Shown here piece by piece: positions 24,391 to 36,962 of a stretch of 64,000 nucleotides of DNA (position 1 is the first letter of the stretch; each line of letters starts with the position of its first letter). Both the position numbers and the translations under genes were made by a program. The DNA lies in NCBI RefSeq assembly GCF_000143535.2, contig NC_037312.1, forward strand, positions 1,426,001 to 1,490,000, read 5' to 3'. This DNA is from Botrytis cinerea B05.10 (taxonomy: Eukaryota > Ascomycota > Leotiomycetes > Helotiales > Sclerotiniaceae). The notes below the pieces were generated by a model. The model had not been told where the DNA came from, searched no databases, and saw nothing but the letters and a program-made list of their open reading frames with translations.

Positions 24391-27300
24391 TCACGCCCCA
24401 TCAACCTTGGCCTGCCCAAAATATCTTGCTCTATGCTGCTCATTACTCAAACTACCCTCCAATATAGGAAGCATCGGTACCGATTCTAACATATTAATGC
24501 CCTCCAAGTATTCAGCGACCAGAGTGTCCATTCCAGCCCGTCTCGCATTTCCGACCCAGCTTTTTAGACTAGCCCGAGTCACCACATTATCACGCCCAGG
24601 AGGTCCCCAATCGTTTAACTGAGCCTGAACAAACTCTAGGAGTCCATTCCCAGCAGCTGAAAACCTCACTTCCCCACATGCATGACGATAGACTGTCGTT
24701 GGCTCGTCGTCTATCTCCTCAGAGCTTATATCTAACACGCTCGACACAATCATCTGTGCCAAAATATCAACAGAGATCATATCAAACACACCTGTCCATC
24801 CGTCTAAGATTGGCACAGACTTGAGAATTTTACTGTATTCGAGAATGTTTGTGAGGAGATCATGCTTTGGTGCGTTTTCCCCCGTGATGCTACTTGGTCT
24901 GTAAATAGTTGCAGGCGTTTTAAAAGACCTGCTTGAACGCTCAACAATAACCTCACTAGCCCACTTGGTGATCGAATATGAGTCGAATTCTTGATTCGAG
25001 TTTGAGCTGCTGTTTGTGGCTTCAGGAGGAGGGTGTTCTGCAACGGAGACCTCCGGATATGTCTCAAGGCCAGAGAATCTGGTAACACCTGCCGAAGACA
25101 CATAATGCATGTGTATCTTGCGAGGTATGGCGATCTGGCATAGGAGTTTTGTTGCAAGCACATTCGGTGCTCGTAATACTGAATATGGCTTGAGGAAAGA
25201 TACATCAGCCCCGTTGTGAATAATGGCGTCAACAGTGTTAGCTAAAGTCGTTATGATTGAGTGGCTAAGTCCGAAAAGTGGATGTGAAAGATCGCCATCA
25301 TGAACGATCACTTTCGGCGAAGAGGGAATGTTGGAACGAGAGCCTGGCCTTACTGCAACACAATGTATAAATTGAACTTGAGGACTTGAAAGAAGGAGAC
25401 GGAGAATGGCCTGCCCAAGGAATCCGGTTGATCCAGTGAGAAGGACTATCTGGGGCTTTGCAATAGATGAGTCTTGCTTCTGAACATCTTGTAATATATC
25501 TTCAACAAAAAGCTCTTGCTCCCAAGAAATAGACGAACTGTGCAGAAGGTAATTACCGCCCATTACCATCTGTAGAGACATATCCGCCAGCATGGTAGAC
25601 TGAAACAATTTGTAAAGAGGTATTTTGATACCGGACCGCTCTTTTATCTCACTTTGAATTCTAAGAAGAAGAATAGAGTTGCCTCCAATGGCAAACAGAT
25701 CCGTCGATTTTCCAATAACAAACTCATCACTTGTGCTGGGAAGAACCTTTCTCCAGATCTCTGCCATTTTCTTCTCAATGGGATTCAATTCCTCTCCTTT
25801 GAGATCCCTCACTCCTTGAGAGAGTGGCATGACTTGTAGTTTTCCATAATCGACTTTGCAGCTGGCTAGAAGAGGGATTTTTTCGATGCTGACACATACG
25901 GCAGGTCGCATATGAGGTGGCAGAGGAAGGGAATTTGAAAGGTCTCTCAAGTATCCTGGTGTATCTATAGGCATTCTGTTGGGATCCAGAACAACAAATG
26001 AGACCAGAAATGGATCTGTGCCACTCTTTTTGATGACAACCGCCTCTTTAACAATGCCGTTGGAACAAGACAGGATAGTGTGAGATATTTCATCGAGCTC
26101 GATTCGCATTCCTCTTAGTTTTACCTGTCTATCGCCGGTCGCACGACCAATAATGCTGATTGTTCCATCGTGCAGTATCCGACCAAGATCAGAAGTTCGA
26201 TAAAGAGTTGTGCCAGTCGTTTCGGATTGTTTGAAGGGATTAAGAAAAAAGCTTGCATTGGTCTTTTCTTTGTCATTCACGTAGCCAGAACCAACTCCGG
26301 GTCCCCCAATAAAGATCTCCCCTGGCCATCCAATGCGAGTAGGTTGTAACTTCTCATCCAAAATGTATACTTCGTAACCAGGTAGCACGGTTCCCACAAG
26401 ACTGAGGGTCCATTCCATGCCATCTTCGTACTCGAGATATGGAACTTGATGAATGGCACAAGATATGGAGCATTCGGTAGGTCCATATGCATTGTATACC
26501 TCGAGACTTGTCAGAGACAATCCCTTTAGACCATGCAGAAGCCTGGGTGTGAGCATCTCGCCACCTGAGAATGCATACCGCCAAGAAGAACACCTTTGGA
26601 GAGCCTCTTTGTTCGAGTCAAGCCATGAGGTGTATTCAGTTGGTACTGCTAGAGTCATGGTTACACTTTCATCCTCCATAATAGCAGGTATTTCTGCCAG
26701 ATCAGCTCTTCCATCAGCAAGAATGAGGCATCCACCAGTTGTCAGGGCGATGAAAATTTGGAACAGTGATGCGTCAAAGCCAATTGAGCTCTGCTGCAGG
26801 ACAACCTCGCGCCCAAACCCCATACGGGACTGTACAGCCGTGATCTGAGCCATCAAATTGGCGTGAGTGAGTACGACACCTTTAGGCAACCCACTGGAGC
26901 CACTTGTATATATGATGACTGCAGTTTGTAAACTACTGCTCCGGTCCGATATGGTAAAGACATTTTGAGGATTGTGAACTTCTGTTAGATCCACAACGTG
27001 TCTGGAGTTGAGCTGATGTGCTAGCTCAAGATTCACTGAGTCTGGACATACAAGTATTTCGGGACAGCAATTGGAAGTGACATTAGAGAGGCGCTCGGCA
27101 CCATGAGAAACGACAAGGGGCAAATAGATTCCACCAATTTTCCAAATGGCTAGAACAGTGCCTACAACATCTGTACGGGAGCTGGAAAGAACTCCAATCA
27201 AAGTTCCTCCAATTGCACCTGCATTAATTAGAACACTTGCAATGGTATTGACTCTTTTTTCCAATTCAGCATATGTCATTTGAGACCCCAGCTGGTCTTT

Positions 27301-30300
27301 CAAAGAAAGATGATTAGGGTTCTCTGATGTTATCTCGGCGACTTTTTGTGACAGAGTAGATGGCCAGCGTGTTGTTATCGAATTTCCAAGCCCTAGTGCC
27401 AAAGCCCGATTATCTGTAGTAGTGGTCATTGGATATTGTGAGATTTCCTTGCCTGGAGAGGAGGATAGAGTCTCTAATAGATCAACATAAAGTTCAAGTA
27501 TCGCTTTGGTATCCTCTTTACTATATAGGTATTCGTGAGAAGCAAGAGATAGGTGGGTAACACCATCGATTTCGCGGATAGTAAAAACTAAATCCTGGGG
27601 GTGTTTTGCCTCTTCAGACTCGATGTATTGAAATTTAGACTCTCCCATTTTCATTCTTGATGCCCCGCCGGCAACATAGTTCAGAACCACTTGAAAGAGT
27701 GGGCTAAGACTAGTATTAGTTGATCTTTGGGAACCACTCAATGCTACGTGGTAAGGGGTGGATACGTGACTCAGTGCTGCTAGAACCTTTTGGCGGGTGT
27801 CGCACATGACTTTGGAGAATGTGTCAAGGGACCCATATTGGAAGCGCAAGGGAACCAACTCCATGACGAGACCAATGGTATCAAGGAACTTCGGATCAGC
27901 CCGATTTGCGTCTCCAATGCCGATGCAAAAGTCCTCCACTCCAGTTGTGCGTGCAAGTAGTACCTGTAGTGAAGCAAGATAAAAATGAAATGGTGTGCAC
28001 TTTGAGCTAGACCCTACTTCCCTGATTTGCAATTTCAGTCTATGGGTTATCGCGATTTCACTTGCACAAATTTTGTATTGTGGTAAACTGCGCCGGAACT
28101 GAGAGCGAGCCATGGGTAGTAGTGGGACTGGACTTGGAGGATCAGCGAACTCTTGGAGATAGTAACTTTTATCGCTTCTAGCTGTTGATGAAGACAGAAT
28201 TTTCGTTTGATGTATCACGAACTCTGAATATTGAGTAGACGTAGTAACCGGAATCTGATTGTTATAGTAGTTTCTGACCTGCTCGAAGAATATTCGCAAG
28301 CTTACAAAGTCCATGATAAGGTGATGATATCCTAAAATCAGTTGATGTGAATCATGTCCAAAAGAAAGAAGTGTTGCAGCCATGGTTCGCCCACTCTCAA
28401 TATCATAATTTCGTTTTTTCATGTCGGAAAATTCTAAGAGAGCTTCTTCCTCGCTAAGTGCAGTTCGATACGCCCAATCTAGGCGAGGTGTGGTGAAAAT
28501 GACTTGAATGGTATCTCCAGATACCTTATCTTTGCGGAATGCCGTTCGTAAGGATTGATGCTGCTCCATGGTTCTGACAAATGCGTTATTGAGACGATTC
28601 TGATCAATATCCCCCACAATACTGTAGCGCAACGTGCAGTTGTAGATTGTCGAATCATCGGTACAACCCATGATAAAAAGAAGGCCAGACTGTGCATCTG
28701 ACGTCGGTACGGTCAATTGCACATCACGAGTGGGTATATCTAACGTAAATTTAATTATTCGGTGGGAATTATGGTTAGAATGCATCGTCGACAATTCTTC
28801 ATCACTGCTGGCAGAGGTCGAAGTCTGTTCTTCTATGGTGCTAGAAGAAGTCGCATATGAGCCAGTTGTAGTTCCGTGAGCAACCAAATATTCTCCATCT
28901 GATGTTGATTGAGACGAAATCAGGGATATTCCTGCTACATACTGACCACAGACTGCATATTAAATTGTGTTAGTTCATTCAGACTGGATGAGAATTTGGA
29001 AAAGCGAGAACCTTACGAGATGATGGAGACACGCCCCCGAGGAGTTTCAAAACTGGAAAATTGTGATCTAGTTCTTTCAGCCACCAAGATCTTATCTCGA
29101 CGGCCATCAAAGAATCAATTCCCAACTCTACTAGCGAATTGTCAGGATTAATGGTACCGGAGGGTATCTGCAGCATATTTTGTAAATGGTCGAGGAATGA
29201 CGTCTGCAGCATCTGTTCTTGATCTTTGATATTGTTGATCAAGAACAAACGATCTTTCAGCGGTAAATTTTGAGTTTGCGACACTGCTTCAGTTTTTGTA
29301 GAACCGTTGAAATGGTGTGAAAAGCGGGGATTGCCAGCATATGGAACTATATCTTTACATTGTCGATCCTGAAGTCCTGTTATAATTTCCGAAGAATAAG
29401 GGGAGTTGGGAGCGTTATTGAGAATAGCCTCTGCAAAGATCTGGTGGAACTGAGCTTCCGATATTGCTGTGAATCCTTGTCTACGAAGGGAGACTTCTGT
29501 GGATCTGGCGTTCGTGGAAACATATCCTACACCAAGTATCATGCCGACATCTACACAGCATGCCGCCAATCCCCTCAATCTTCGCTGTTTTGCTAGCGAT
29601 GCCATAAACTAGATAATTAATTTCGTTAGTAAACAATAAATATCTGAGCAGGTGGATGGAGGGGGCGGGTTTGGTACCATATTAGCTGCCGAATAATTTG
29701 CTTGACCAATGTTACCAACGACGGAGGAAAGAGACGAAAGCATAATAAAAAAATCAAGACTTTCATCGTAGAAAACAGTGTCTAAAATCGCGCTACCGTT
29801 GACCTTGGGTTTGACAGCGCGGTTAAAGCTTTCAAAACTCATATCAAAAAACATTGAGTCGGAGATTACCATGGCTCCATTAACTATACCAGCGATTCTG
29901 GGCCATTGCTCACGTAAAGACTGAACACTATTTGCAACAGCGGTACTATCAGTGACATCCACAGATTCAAGGAGAATCCGTACTCCTTTTTCTTGTAGTT
30001 CACGGTGCCAAGGCTGATCAATAGGAGGGCTTCGACTCCAGAGAACTAGATAGCACACACCATTACTGGCCATCCATCGGCAAAGGCTTTGACCAAGACT
30101 GCCCGTCATACCGGCCAATATATATGTTCTATCTGATCGTAGGAGACAGCTAGGGTCTATAGGCTTCACTCTGAGTTTAGTGCTTGTTGGTACATTGGAT
30201 ACCATATTGTCGATGGACGATAAATTAGAGATAGATGGCGTTTCTTCAATCCACTTTTTTATTACTTGAAGCGGTTTTGCAAGATCCAAAACACTTGTGG

Positions 30301-33300
30301 CCAGCTGAGAAGAAGTTGCTACCGTGCGGAAGAATGTTGACCAGCCATAACATTTTTTGACTGTGTTGAGCTTTGCAAGTACCTGAGTGATATGATCTCG
30401 TGATTCAGAGATATCGACAACTAGTGATGCAGTGGCTGGAATCTGAGATCGTAAAACACGAATAGGTGATTTATCGTGTACGAGTAACACCGGTAACTTG
30501 GAAACGACCTTTTGAGTCATAATTCGATGAACACGCCAACTTGAGTACGAAAGTCTCAAGCCAACTGTCTCGCAAAGTATGTTGCTGTCCCCATGAATGA
30601 CCACATGTTCTGCAGGATGCAGCTCCGCAAGAAAGCAACCGAACAAATAGCCAATAACCGATTCAAGAGTATGCTGAGGATCATTGAAATGATCGCTACT
30701 GTGAATCATCCAGGAACGTTTGACCCAAATTATGCGCTCATTGGATGAAGATAGGGCAATGACTGTTTGTGATTTGTCCTCCAAAATGTGCCCGAAGCAG
30801 ATATACAGAAACACGTTTTCGGCAATCCTAACAGGGTGTTGAGAAGATTGAATAACCTGAACACAAACAAATGCAGTGGAGGGTAGACTTGAATCTTGCA
30901 GAGGAATATAAATTTTTGAAGCATAGTTTCCAAGAGTATTGAAGGTGGGGTGAGACCTTGACCGGAAGCGGTCATTCATTTCAGCGATGGGAAGAACTCG
31001 CGGTACAAGGAGTCTGCCATTCTTAACCTGTAATTCAGGCTCTAAACTCCATAGATCGCCAGCATGTGAATCGGAAGAGTCAGAGACGTCTAGTTGCATC
31101 AATCTCTGAGCTAGGATAGCAGGATTTAGCAATGACAAATTGTCAACGTCCAAAAACTGGAGCAAAAGCTCTGGATATTCGAGAGCAATTGTACGGCCTA
31201 GCCCCAAAGTCATATTGGAGAACGCATCTTCAGCATTGCAACGCCCTTCAGTGACCCATAATATCTTCCGCGAACTATGAAAGAGGGTTTGCAAACCCAC
31301 AAATTCGGAAGGCGAGAGATTTCTAAAGAGCGGTTTATCAAGTTCGGTCATGCAGAGTACTGCAGAGACTCCCTCCAAAGCATTAAGATCTAATACAGAT
31401 AAAGAATCCACAAAAGCAAGCTGTGGCGTGTTAGATAAGAGTGCCAAGATTTCTTTTCCAAAATCAGAAATATGTCTAGAAGTGCCTCCAATGATTAGTA
31501 GTCGTCCCGGATTTCGACCAACAATTTGATCATTAGGATCTCCATCTGATATCGTATTTGGAACTTGAGACACGATTAAGGAAGAAGATCTGTGTTTCGA
31601 ATCATGGAAATCGTCAATATGATGTCGTACACCAGAGAACCCCGTAGCGTCGAGTAAGCCGTGCCAATTATCTAATGATGTTGCAAGAGACAAATAGCGA
31701 TGATCGCTGACTTCAGACCACCAGTGAGATGTTGCACCCAACATCAAATCGTTCATCATCGTCTTACCCGTAATCTCAATAGTTAAAAAGTAGCCACCAG
31801 GTCTTAACAACTGGCGAACATTTAGTAGCGTTCGATGAACATTTTGAGTGATTTGGAGACCATTTGGGGCAATGATAATATCATACGAATGATCTTTGAA
31901 GCCCTGCGAGTGTGGAGCGCTTCTAATGTCGAGAGTCTCAAATGTCGTCTTACCTGCCCAGCGTGCCAATGTGCTACGAGCGGCGTGGAAAGATGCTGCC
32001 GAAAGACCACTGTATGTGTAGGACCCGAAAGAGCTGCCCAGGCCTAAAAGAATTTGTTTCGCATTTTCTGCAGAATGTGCTCCAAGTTCCAGAATACGTA
32101 TTTGAGGATATCGATGAGAAATTTGCTTAACAGTTGTGGCAAGACAGTCTTTAAGAAATGGGATTTTGACACGTTCACCGTAATGCCTCATCAGGAATCC
32201 ATCTCCCAGAGATTCTGAAAGCTTGAATTCTCCACGAATAACCCCGGGAAGCATTTTGCCAACAACATTTATCGCTGCAACATCGGTGGAATCGACATGC
32301 ATTTGAACCAGGCTGGAAAGGCTATCGTGAGTATCATTTAGCCACTCGGATCGAAAGCTAGACTGTTTGAGATCGTCCACGAGAGACATTGAGTCATTGA
32401 GAGAGTTGAAGTAGTTAGTATATTCTTTGGGTATGTCGTCATAATTGAACTGCTGTCGAATCGCTTTAAGATAGACATAAGATAGTCGTTCGCAAAGTTC
32501 GAAACATTCAAGATCGAGTGAAGTGTCCTTTTGTATTGTATGGGAAGCGACGAGACCAGTGGAAATATCCTCTACCCAAACTTCTTGGAAAAACATTTCT
32601 CGATTCTGGTCCATTTCAGTTGCCATAGCTACGAACTTCATCCCCTCTATTTGAAGTTGTTTCTGGATACCACCTTCTTTATACATGTCCATGTCTGCAA
32701 TGATAGAGGGTGGGTTGTCTTCAAATGGAAGATCGTGGCTGGTGACGAAGGATTCTATGATACCCACTGCTGTTCCCCCCAGAGCTGAAGGATCAATCAT
32801 CAGACTTTTTATAGACCTCGGTAGATAAGGGATATCGAATTCCCTACAATAGTCAGTTTTTATTTCCTCATTTGAAAACAGTTGTGTCACTTACCCATCG
32901 TCTGGCGAGGCAAATGCTAGAATTGTTGATTGGAAACAAAGATCCAACAAAGTCGGATGAATCACATATGAGCTTTGGGTTTGCTGTGCTGTTGTGACTG
33001 CTTCCCAGAGCCTTCTATTGCCTGATAACAAGCCCTTGAAGGGACCACTATATGACAATCCAACGTTCAGTAACGAAGTGTAAAATCTTTCCATATCAAC
33101 GGGGTCGAGAAGAGGATGAGTAGATGGCCTCGATGGAAGAGCATTGGCATTGTCAGGAGCAATGGAGATTTCTATCGTGCCGTGAAATGTTGTCTCGACC
33201 CTTCGAGCTCCATCAATATTACACGAACTGCATTTAAAGTTGGCAGATATGATAGTATTGTCCTTATGTGTTGCTTTCTTGTGATCTGTAACGGCATTCA

Positions 33301-36300
33301 GGGAAAAAAGTAGTTCGATGCCATTCGACTGTTCGTCCATAGTGATCCCTTTGACGATATGAAAATCTTTGATGTGAATGAGTCGAGGTATTTGATTATC
33401 CCAGAAAGCCTTCGAGGCTTCTATTGCCATGGCGCAATATGCGGCGGCCGGGAGCAAAATCGAGCCCTGGAATTTGTGCCCTTCTAACGAAGCAATCTCA
33501 GTTGAGCGAATGACATTTCTCCAGCGATATTCTTCGGCTGTTGCATAGATGCGTGCGCCAAGAAGCTCCTGTGGCGGAGGACGCAAACGATACTCGCTTG
33601 ACAAGCGAGACTCGTGCCAGAATGTCTGCCGATGATCCCATGAATAATTTGGCAGATTACCAAGCAGTTTGGGCTTCCGTGTAGTGCCTGTTGCTAGCTC
33701 CACTGAGAAGCCTGGAACTGCTGATGGCATTGCTGTCCATAGTGACCCTATTGCGTTCACAAATGTAATTAGATCATTTTCTTCACGGCTAAGAAGTCCG
33801 AAATACGGTGTTGTTTTTCCACTTGAATATTCTTTCAACGTCTGCACTGTCGGCCCTTTCAAGGCAGCATGAGGCCCAATTTCTAAGACCGCTTTAAACG
33901 GACCATAATCCGCGCATGCAATCTGCAATGCATCTGCGAACAATACAGGATTCAAAAGATTCTCTAACCAGTATTCGTCGTTAACTGGGTCCGAACTGAT
34001 ATCCATTTCAAACCCATGAACAGTTGAAATCCATACACAAGAACTCATACAAGGAGTATATACAATGTCCTGTTTTCGAATGGCATTTAAATATGGCTCT
34101 GCGCAAGGATTCATATGAGGTGAGTGGTATGCGGTGTCAACCTTTAGAATGCGAGCAAATACTCCTTCTTCCTTTAGAGTCTTGAAAGCGTCCTCAACAG
34201 CTGCGCAGTCACCAGATAACGTCGAGGACTGTGGTGCATTGCTTGCGGCAACGAACAAACGGCCTCTAAATTGCTTTCGTGAGCAGAAGTTGGAGGCTTT
34301 TGCGTGCCCAATACCAACAGCCATCATCAAACCTGCACATCCGTCGGCGCCACAGGCCAATCTTGCAAATAGACCTCGATAATACGCGATAATTATGCCA
34401 TCTCGAGCGCTCAAGCAGCCACTTTGATAAGCCTAGGGAACAAATGTTAGCAGAATTCAGGGGGATTTGACTGTAGTTACACACTGCGGCAATTTCTCCA
34501 CTATTGTGACCTATGACAACGTCCATTTTTATACCCATGGCACGGAGAAGATCCACAAGTCCAATCTGAATCGCAGTACAGGCAGGTTGAGAGATCTGAG
34601 CATCATTCAGACGTGTTTCAGCTGGTACCCGAAGAATCTCGTCAGAGAGAAGCCACTCGGGGCCGTCTGGAAGGGACTGGAGGACGTGGTCGAGATTCTT
34701 GATGGATTGTCTAAAAATCGGTGAGCTCCGAATCAACCCACTCCCCATCGTCGCCCATTGCGCACCCTGCCCTGTAAATATACCAAGTATCTTATTATGG
34801 CAATCTCCAATAGATGCTACGCCAAGCGTGGCCGATGAATCAATCGAAAGAAGGTCCAGTCTCTGTTTTATTTGTGCGATCATGGAATCACTAGATTCCC
34901 CAACAAATGATGCTCTGACAGGAAGTAAAGATCTGCACGACAAAGCGGTCCAACATATGTCTTGAAGATTCTGGAATGGGTGGGTTTTTAAGTGATCAAG
35001 GTATTTCTTTGTCAATTCAACAAGAGAGTGCTCAGATGAGGCAGAGAGCAGAAGAGGCACTATTGTATTTATTTGGGTCATTTCTTCTTTCCCTAAACTG
35101 AGTTGTGATTCAGTAGTGTCCAGAGCTGCAGAATAGCTTTCCAGTATGGCATGTGCGTTTGTTCCGCCGAATCCAAAGCTGTTGATTGAAGCACGGCGAG
35201 GAGTGTTATCTGGAATTAATGGCCATGGCTGTAGCGATGTTACGACTTTTAGGTTCTGATAGAATGGCTCAATCTCTGGATTGAGCTCCTGGAAATGCAT
35301 ATTTGGGGGTATGAAAGAATGCTGTAGCGCTAGCGATGCCTTCAGGAGACCCGCAATGCCTGCACATCCTTCAAGGTGGCCCACAATTGTTTTTATTGAC
35401 CCAACACTCAGTGGAAGGTTGTCTTGCATCAAATGGGACGTTTGGTAGAGATCAAACGCTCGACTAATAGCCTCTGCTTCCTGACGATCACCCGCCAAGG
35501 TTCCTGTTCCATGCGCTTCGAAAAATTGACACCTGTAATCATCAGATTCTCATACATGGATAGATGATACAAATGAAAAACATACCTGTCTGACTCTTTG
35601 GAAGGATCGAGACCAGCTCTGCGATAAGTCTCTTTGATCAGCTTTTCTTGACTTGAAGCTGAAGGCATTGTGATTCCCATCGTTCTACCGTCCGAATTGA
35701 CCCCAGTCTCGCGGATGACAGACTCAATACGATCTCCATCCCGAATTGCATCCTCTAATAGTTTGAGCATAACAGACCCACAGCCTTCTCCTCGTGCGTA
35801 TCCATCAGCGGAAGCATCCCACATCTTACATGTCCCAGTGGGCGACAGCATCTTCAAATTGGCTTCTCCATTGAACATCTCGGGCCCAAAGATCAAATTG
35901 ACACCTGCCGCTACAGCAGAACGACACTCTCCATTTCGGAGCGCGCTTACAGCTTGGTGGACGGCGACCAAACTAGAACTACAAGCAGTATCTATAGTCA
36001 AACTAGGACCCTTCCAGTCAAAGAAATAAGAGACCCTGTTTGATACGATGCTTCTCGCAGTACCAGTGGAAAAATATTGTGGAAGCGTCTCGGGGTCTCG
36101 CATTTGAACATCATAATAGTCTGCACACATAAGTCCGACGAATACGCCTGTGTCAGAGCCCCGAATGGTCTCCATCGGGTAACAAGCAGATTCGATAGTT
36201 TCGTATACATTCTCAAGAAGCAAGCGTTGTTGTGGGTCAATGCATTCTGCCTCTCGGTTATGAATGTGAAAGAATGCGGAATCGAAAGCAAGCGGGTTCT

Positions 36301-36505
36301 CGTCTAACAGATATGAATGTAAAACGTTGCTAGTTCCATGGTGCTGGCCATCCTGATGATAAAATCCTTCTGCCAGAAATCGCTCCTCCGGAATTTTAGA
36401 GAGTACATCGCGAGGTTCCTTGAGTAGCTCCCAAAGCTTGGATGTATTGGATGCTCCTGTGAACCGACAACTGCTCCCGATGATGGCAACCGGCTTGTTC
36501 ACCAT
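24391..36505 (-). CDS. Hybrid polyketide synthase-nonribosomal peptide synthetase (PKS-NRPS)
   Basis: Six exons (35586-36505, 34485-35532, 32895-34432, 29678-32843, 29017-29608, 24391-28952) give 3941 residues. All five introns (51-69 bases) restore conserved motifs. Domains in order: KS 1-430 (DTACSSS with Cys175, HGTGT His314, GHLEG His359); AT about 556-880; DH from 946 (GHKFQG His975, Asp1153); MT about 1400-1560; KR about 2070-2240 (GMTGSLG, Tyr2219); ACP (GIDSL, Ser2390); Ser-rich linker; C (HHLIMD, His2632, Asp2636); A ([11 protein letters not shown] near 3102, NAYGPTE near 3242); T (GGNS, Ser3514); R (TGSTGFLG 3594, YSITK Tyr3747/Lys3751). No ER domain is present, and the adjacent enoyl reductase should act in trans. 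It should build a highly reduced acyl chain, couple one amino acid and release it reductively or by cyclisation. Oddities: AT residue 650 is Asn where the nucleophile Ser is expected, and MT motif I is degenerate. The architecture is that of tenellin- and cytochalasan-type synthetases; the product is unknown. Confidence 0.96.
34500..34511 (-). other. AT active-site motif with Ser-to-Asn change
   Basis: The codons read Gly-His-Asn-Ser (GGT CAC AAT AGT), then GGA GAA. The canonical fungal PKS motif is GHSxGE with the first Ser as nucleophile, here replaced by Asn (AAT, 34503-34505). Flanking sequence up to [14 protein letters not shown] across the intron aligns normally, so this is not a splice or frame error. 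Confidence 0.85.
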
Positions 36506-36813
36506 TGTGATAGCAGAAAGAAACCCAGAAAATGATTTTAAAATAGTGTAAAAATAAGCTGTAATTTGTCGGCTTAGTAGTAGATTTTCACAAACCTTGT
36601 GATCTTCTACTCAAGTTGGAAGTGTCTCACTGTGAGTTTGGAAATAGCTGAGTGAATGAAAGAAAACAGGACTGAGGTCGCTTCAAGATTTTTTTCAAGA
36701 TTCCTACTGAAAGCTATGAATGTTGCATAAGATAAACGAGCTTATACTTACCCCCTACTAGGAATAAGTCATAGAAATTCATCAAATATTTTCTGACGGT
36801 TGAATTAAAGTCC

Positions 36814-36880
36814 CGGCGAAATCGCCATTTAGAGGGCTGAGAGTCGGTCACCGAAACCGCCGAGAATGCAAGAACGCCGG
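36814..36880. promoter_or_regulatory. Cluster of CGCCG(A/G) elements
   Basis: Within 67 bases are CGGCGA (36814-36819) facing TCGCC (36822-36826) as an inverted pair GGCGA-AA-TCGCC, then CCGCCGA (36857-36863) and ACGCCGG (36874-36880). CGG/CCG cores are what Zn(II)2Cys6 regulators bind. The same hexamer recurs upstream of three other cluster genes. Confidence 0.6.
36844..36854. promoter_or_regulatory. Perfect palindrome TCGGTCACCGA
   Basis: TCGG-TCA-CCGA is a perfect 11-base inverted repeat of the TCGG-N3-CCGA form known for some cluster-specific Zn(II)2Cys6 regulators such as GliZ. It sits inside the group of CGCCGA elements in the bidirectional promoter. Confidence 0.6.
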
Positions 36881-36962
36881 GAAGCATATTATTCCAAGAA
36901 CAACACGTTGACAGCTTACCATATTTGATGATACTGAACTCGAAGTGTTTCCTAATCCAAGC

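Larger units (their letters stand above)
36506..36962. promoter_or_regulatory. Bidirectional promoter, PKS-NRPS / trans enoyl reductase
   Basis: The 457 bases between the two divergent start codons must drive both partner genes. The half nearer the reductase carries a dense group of CG-rich elements in otherwise AT-rich DNA (annotated separately). This layout fits co-regulation of the two subunits that must work together. Confidence 0.75.

Noticed and set aside
30500..31100. Possible embedded enoyl reductase domain in the PKS between MT and KR
   Set aside because: The stretch lacks an NADPH-binding glycine motif and substrate loop. A separate trans enoyl reductase is encoded next door, so it is read as a structural remnant.
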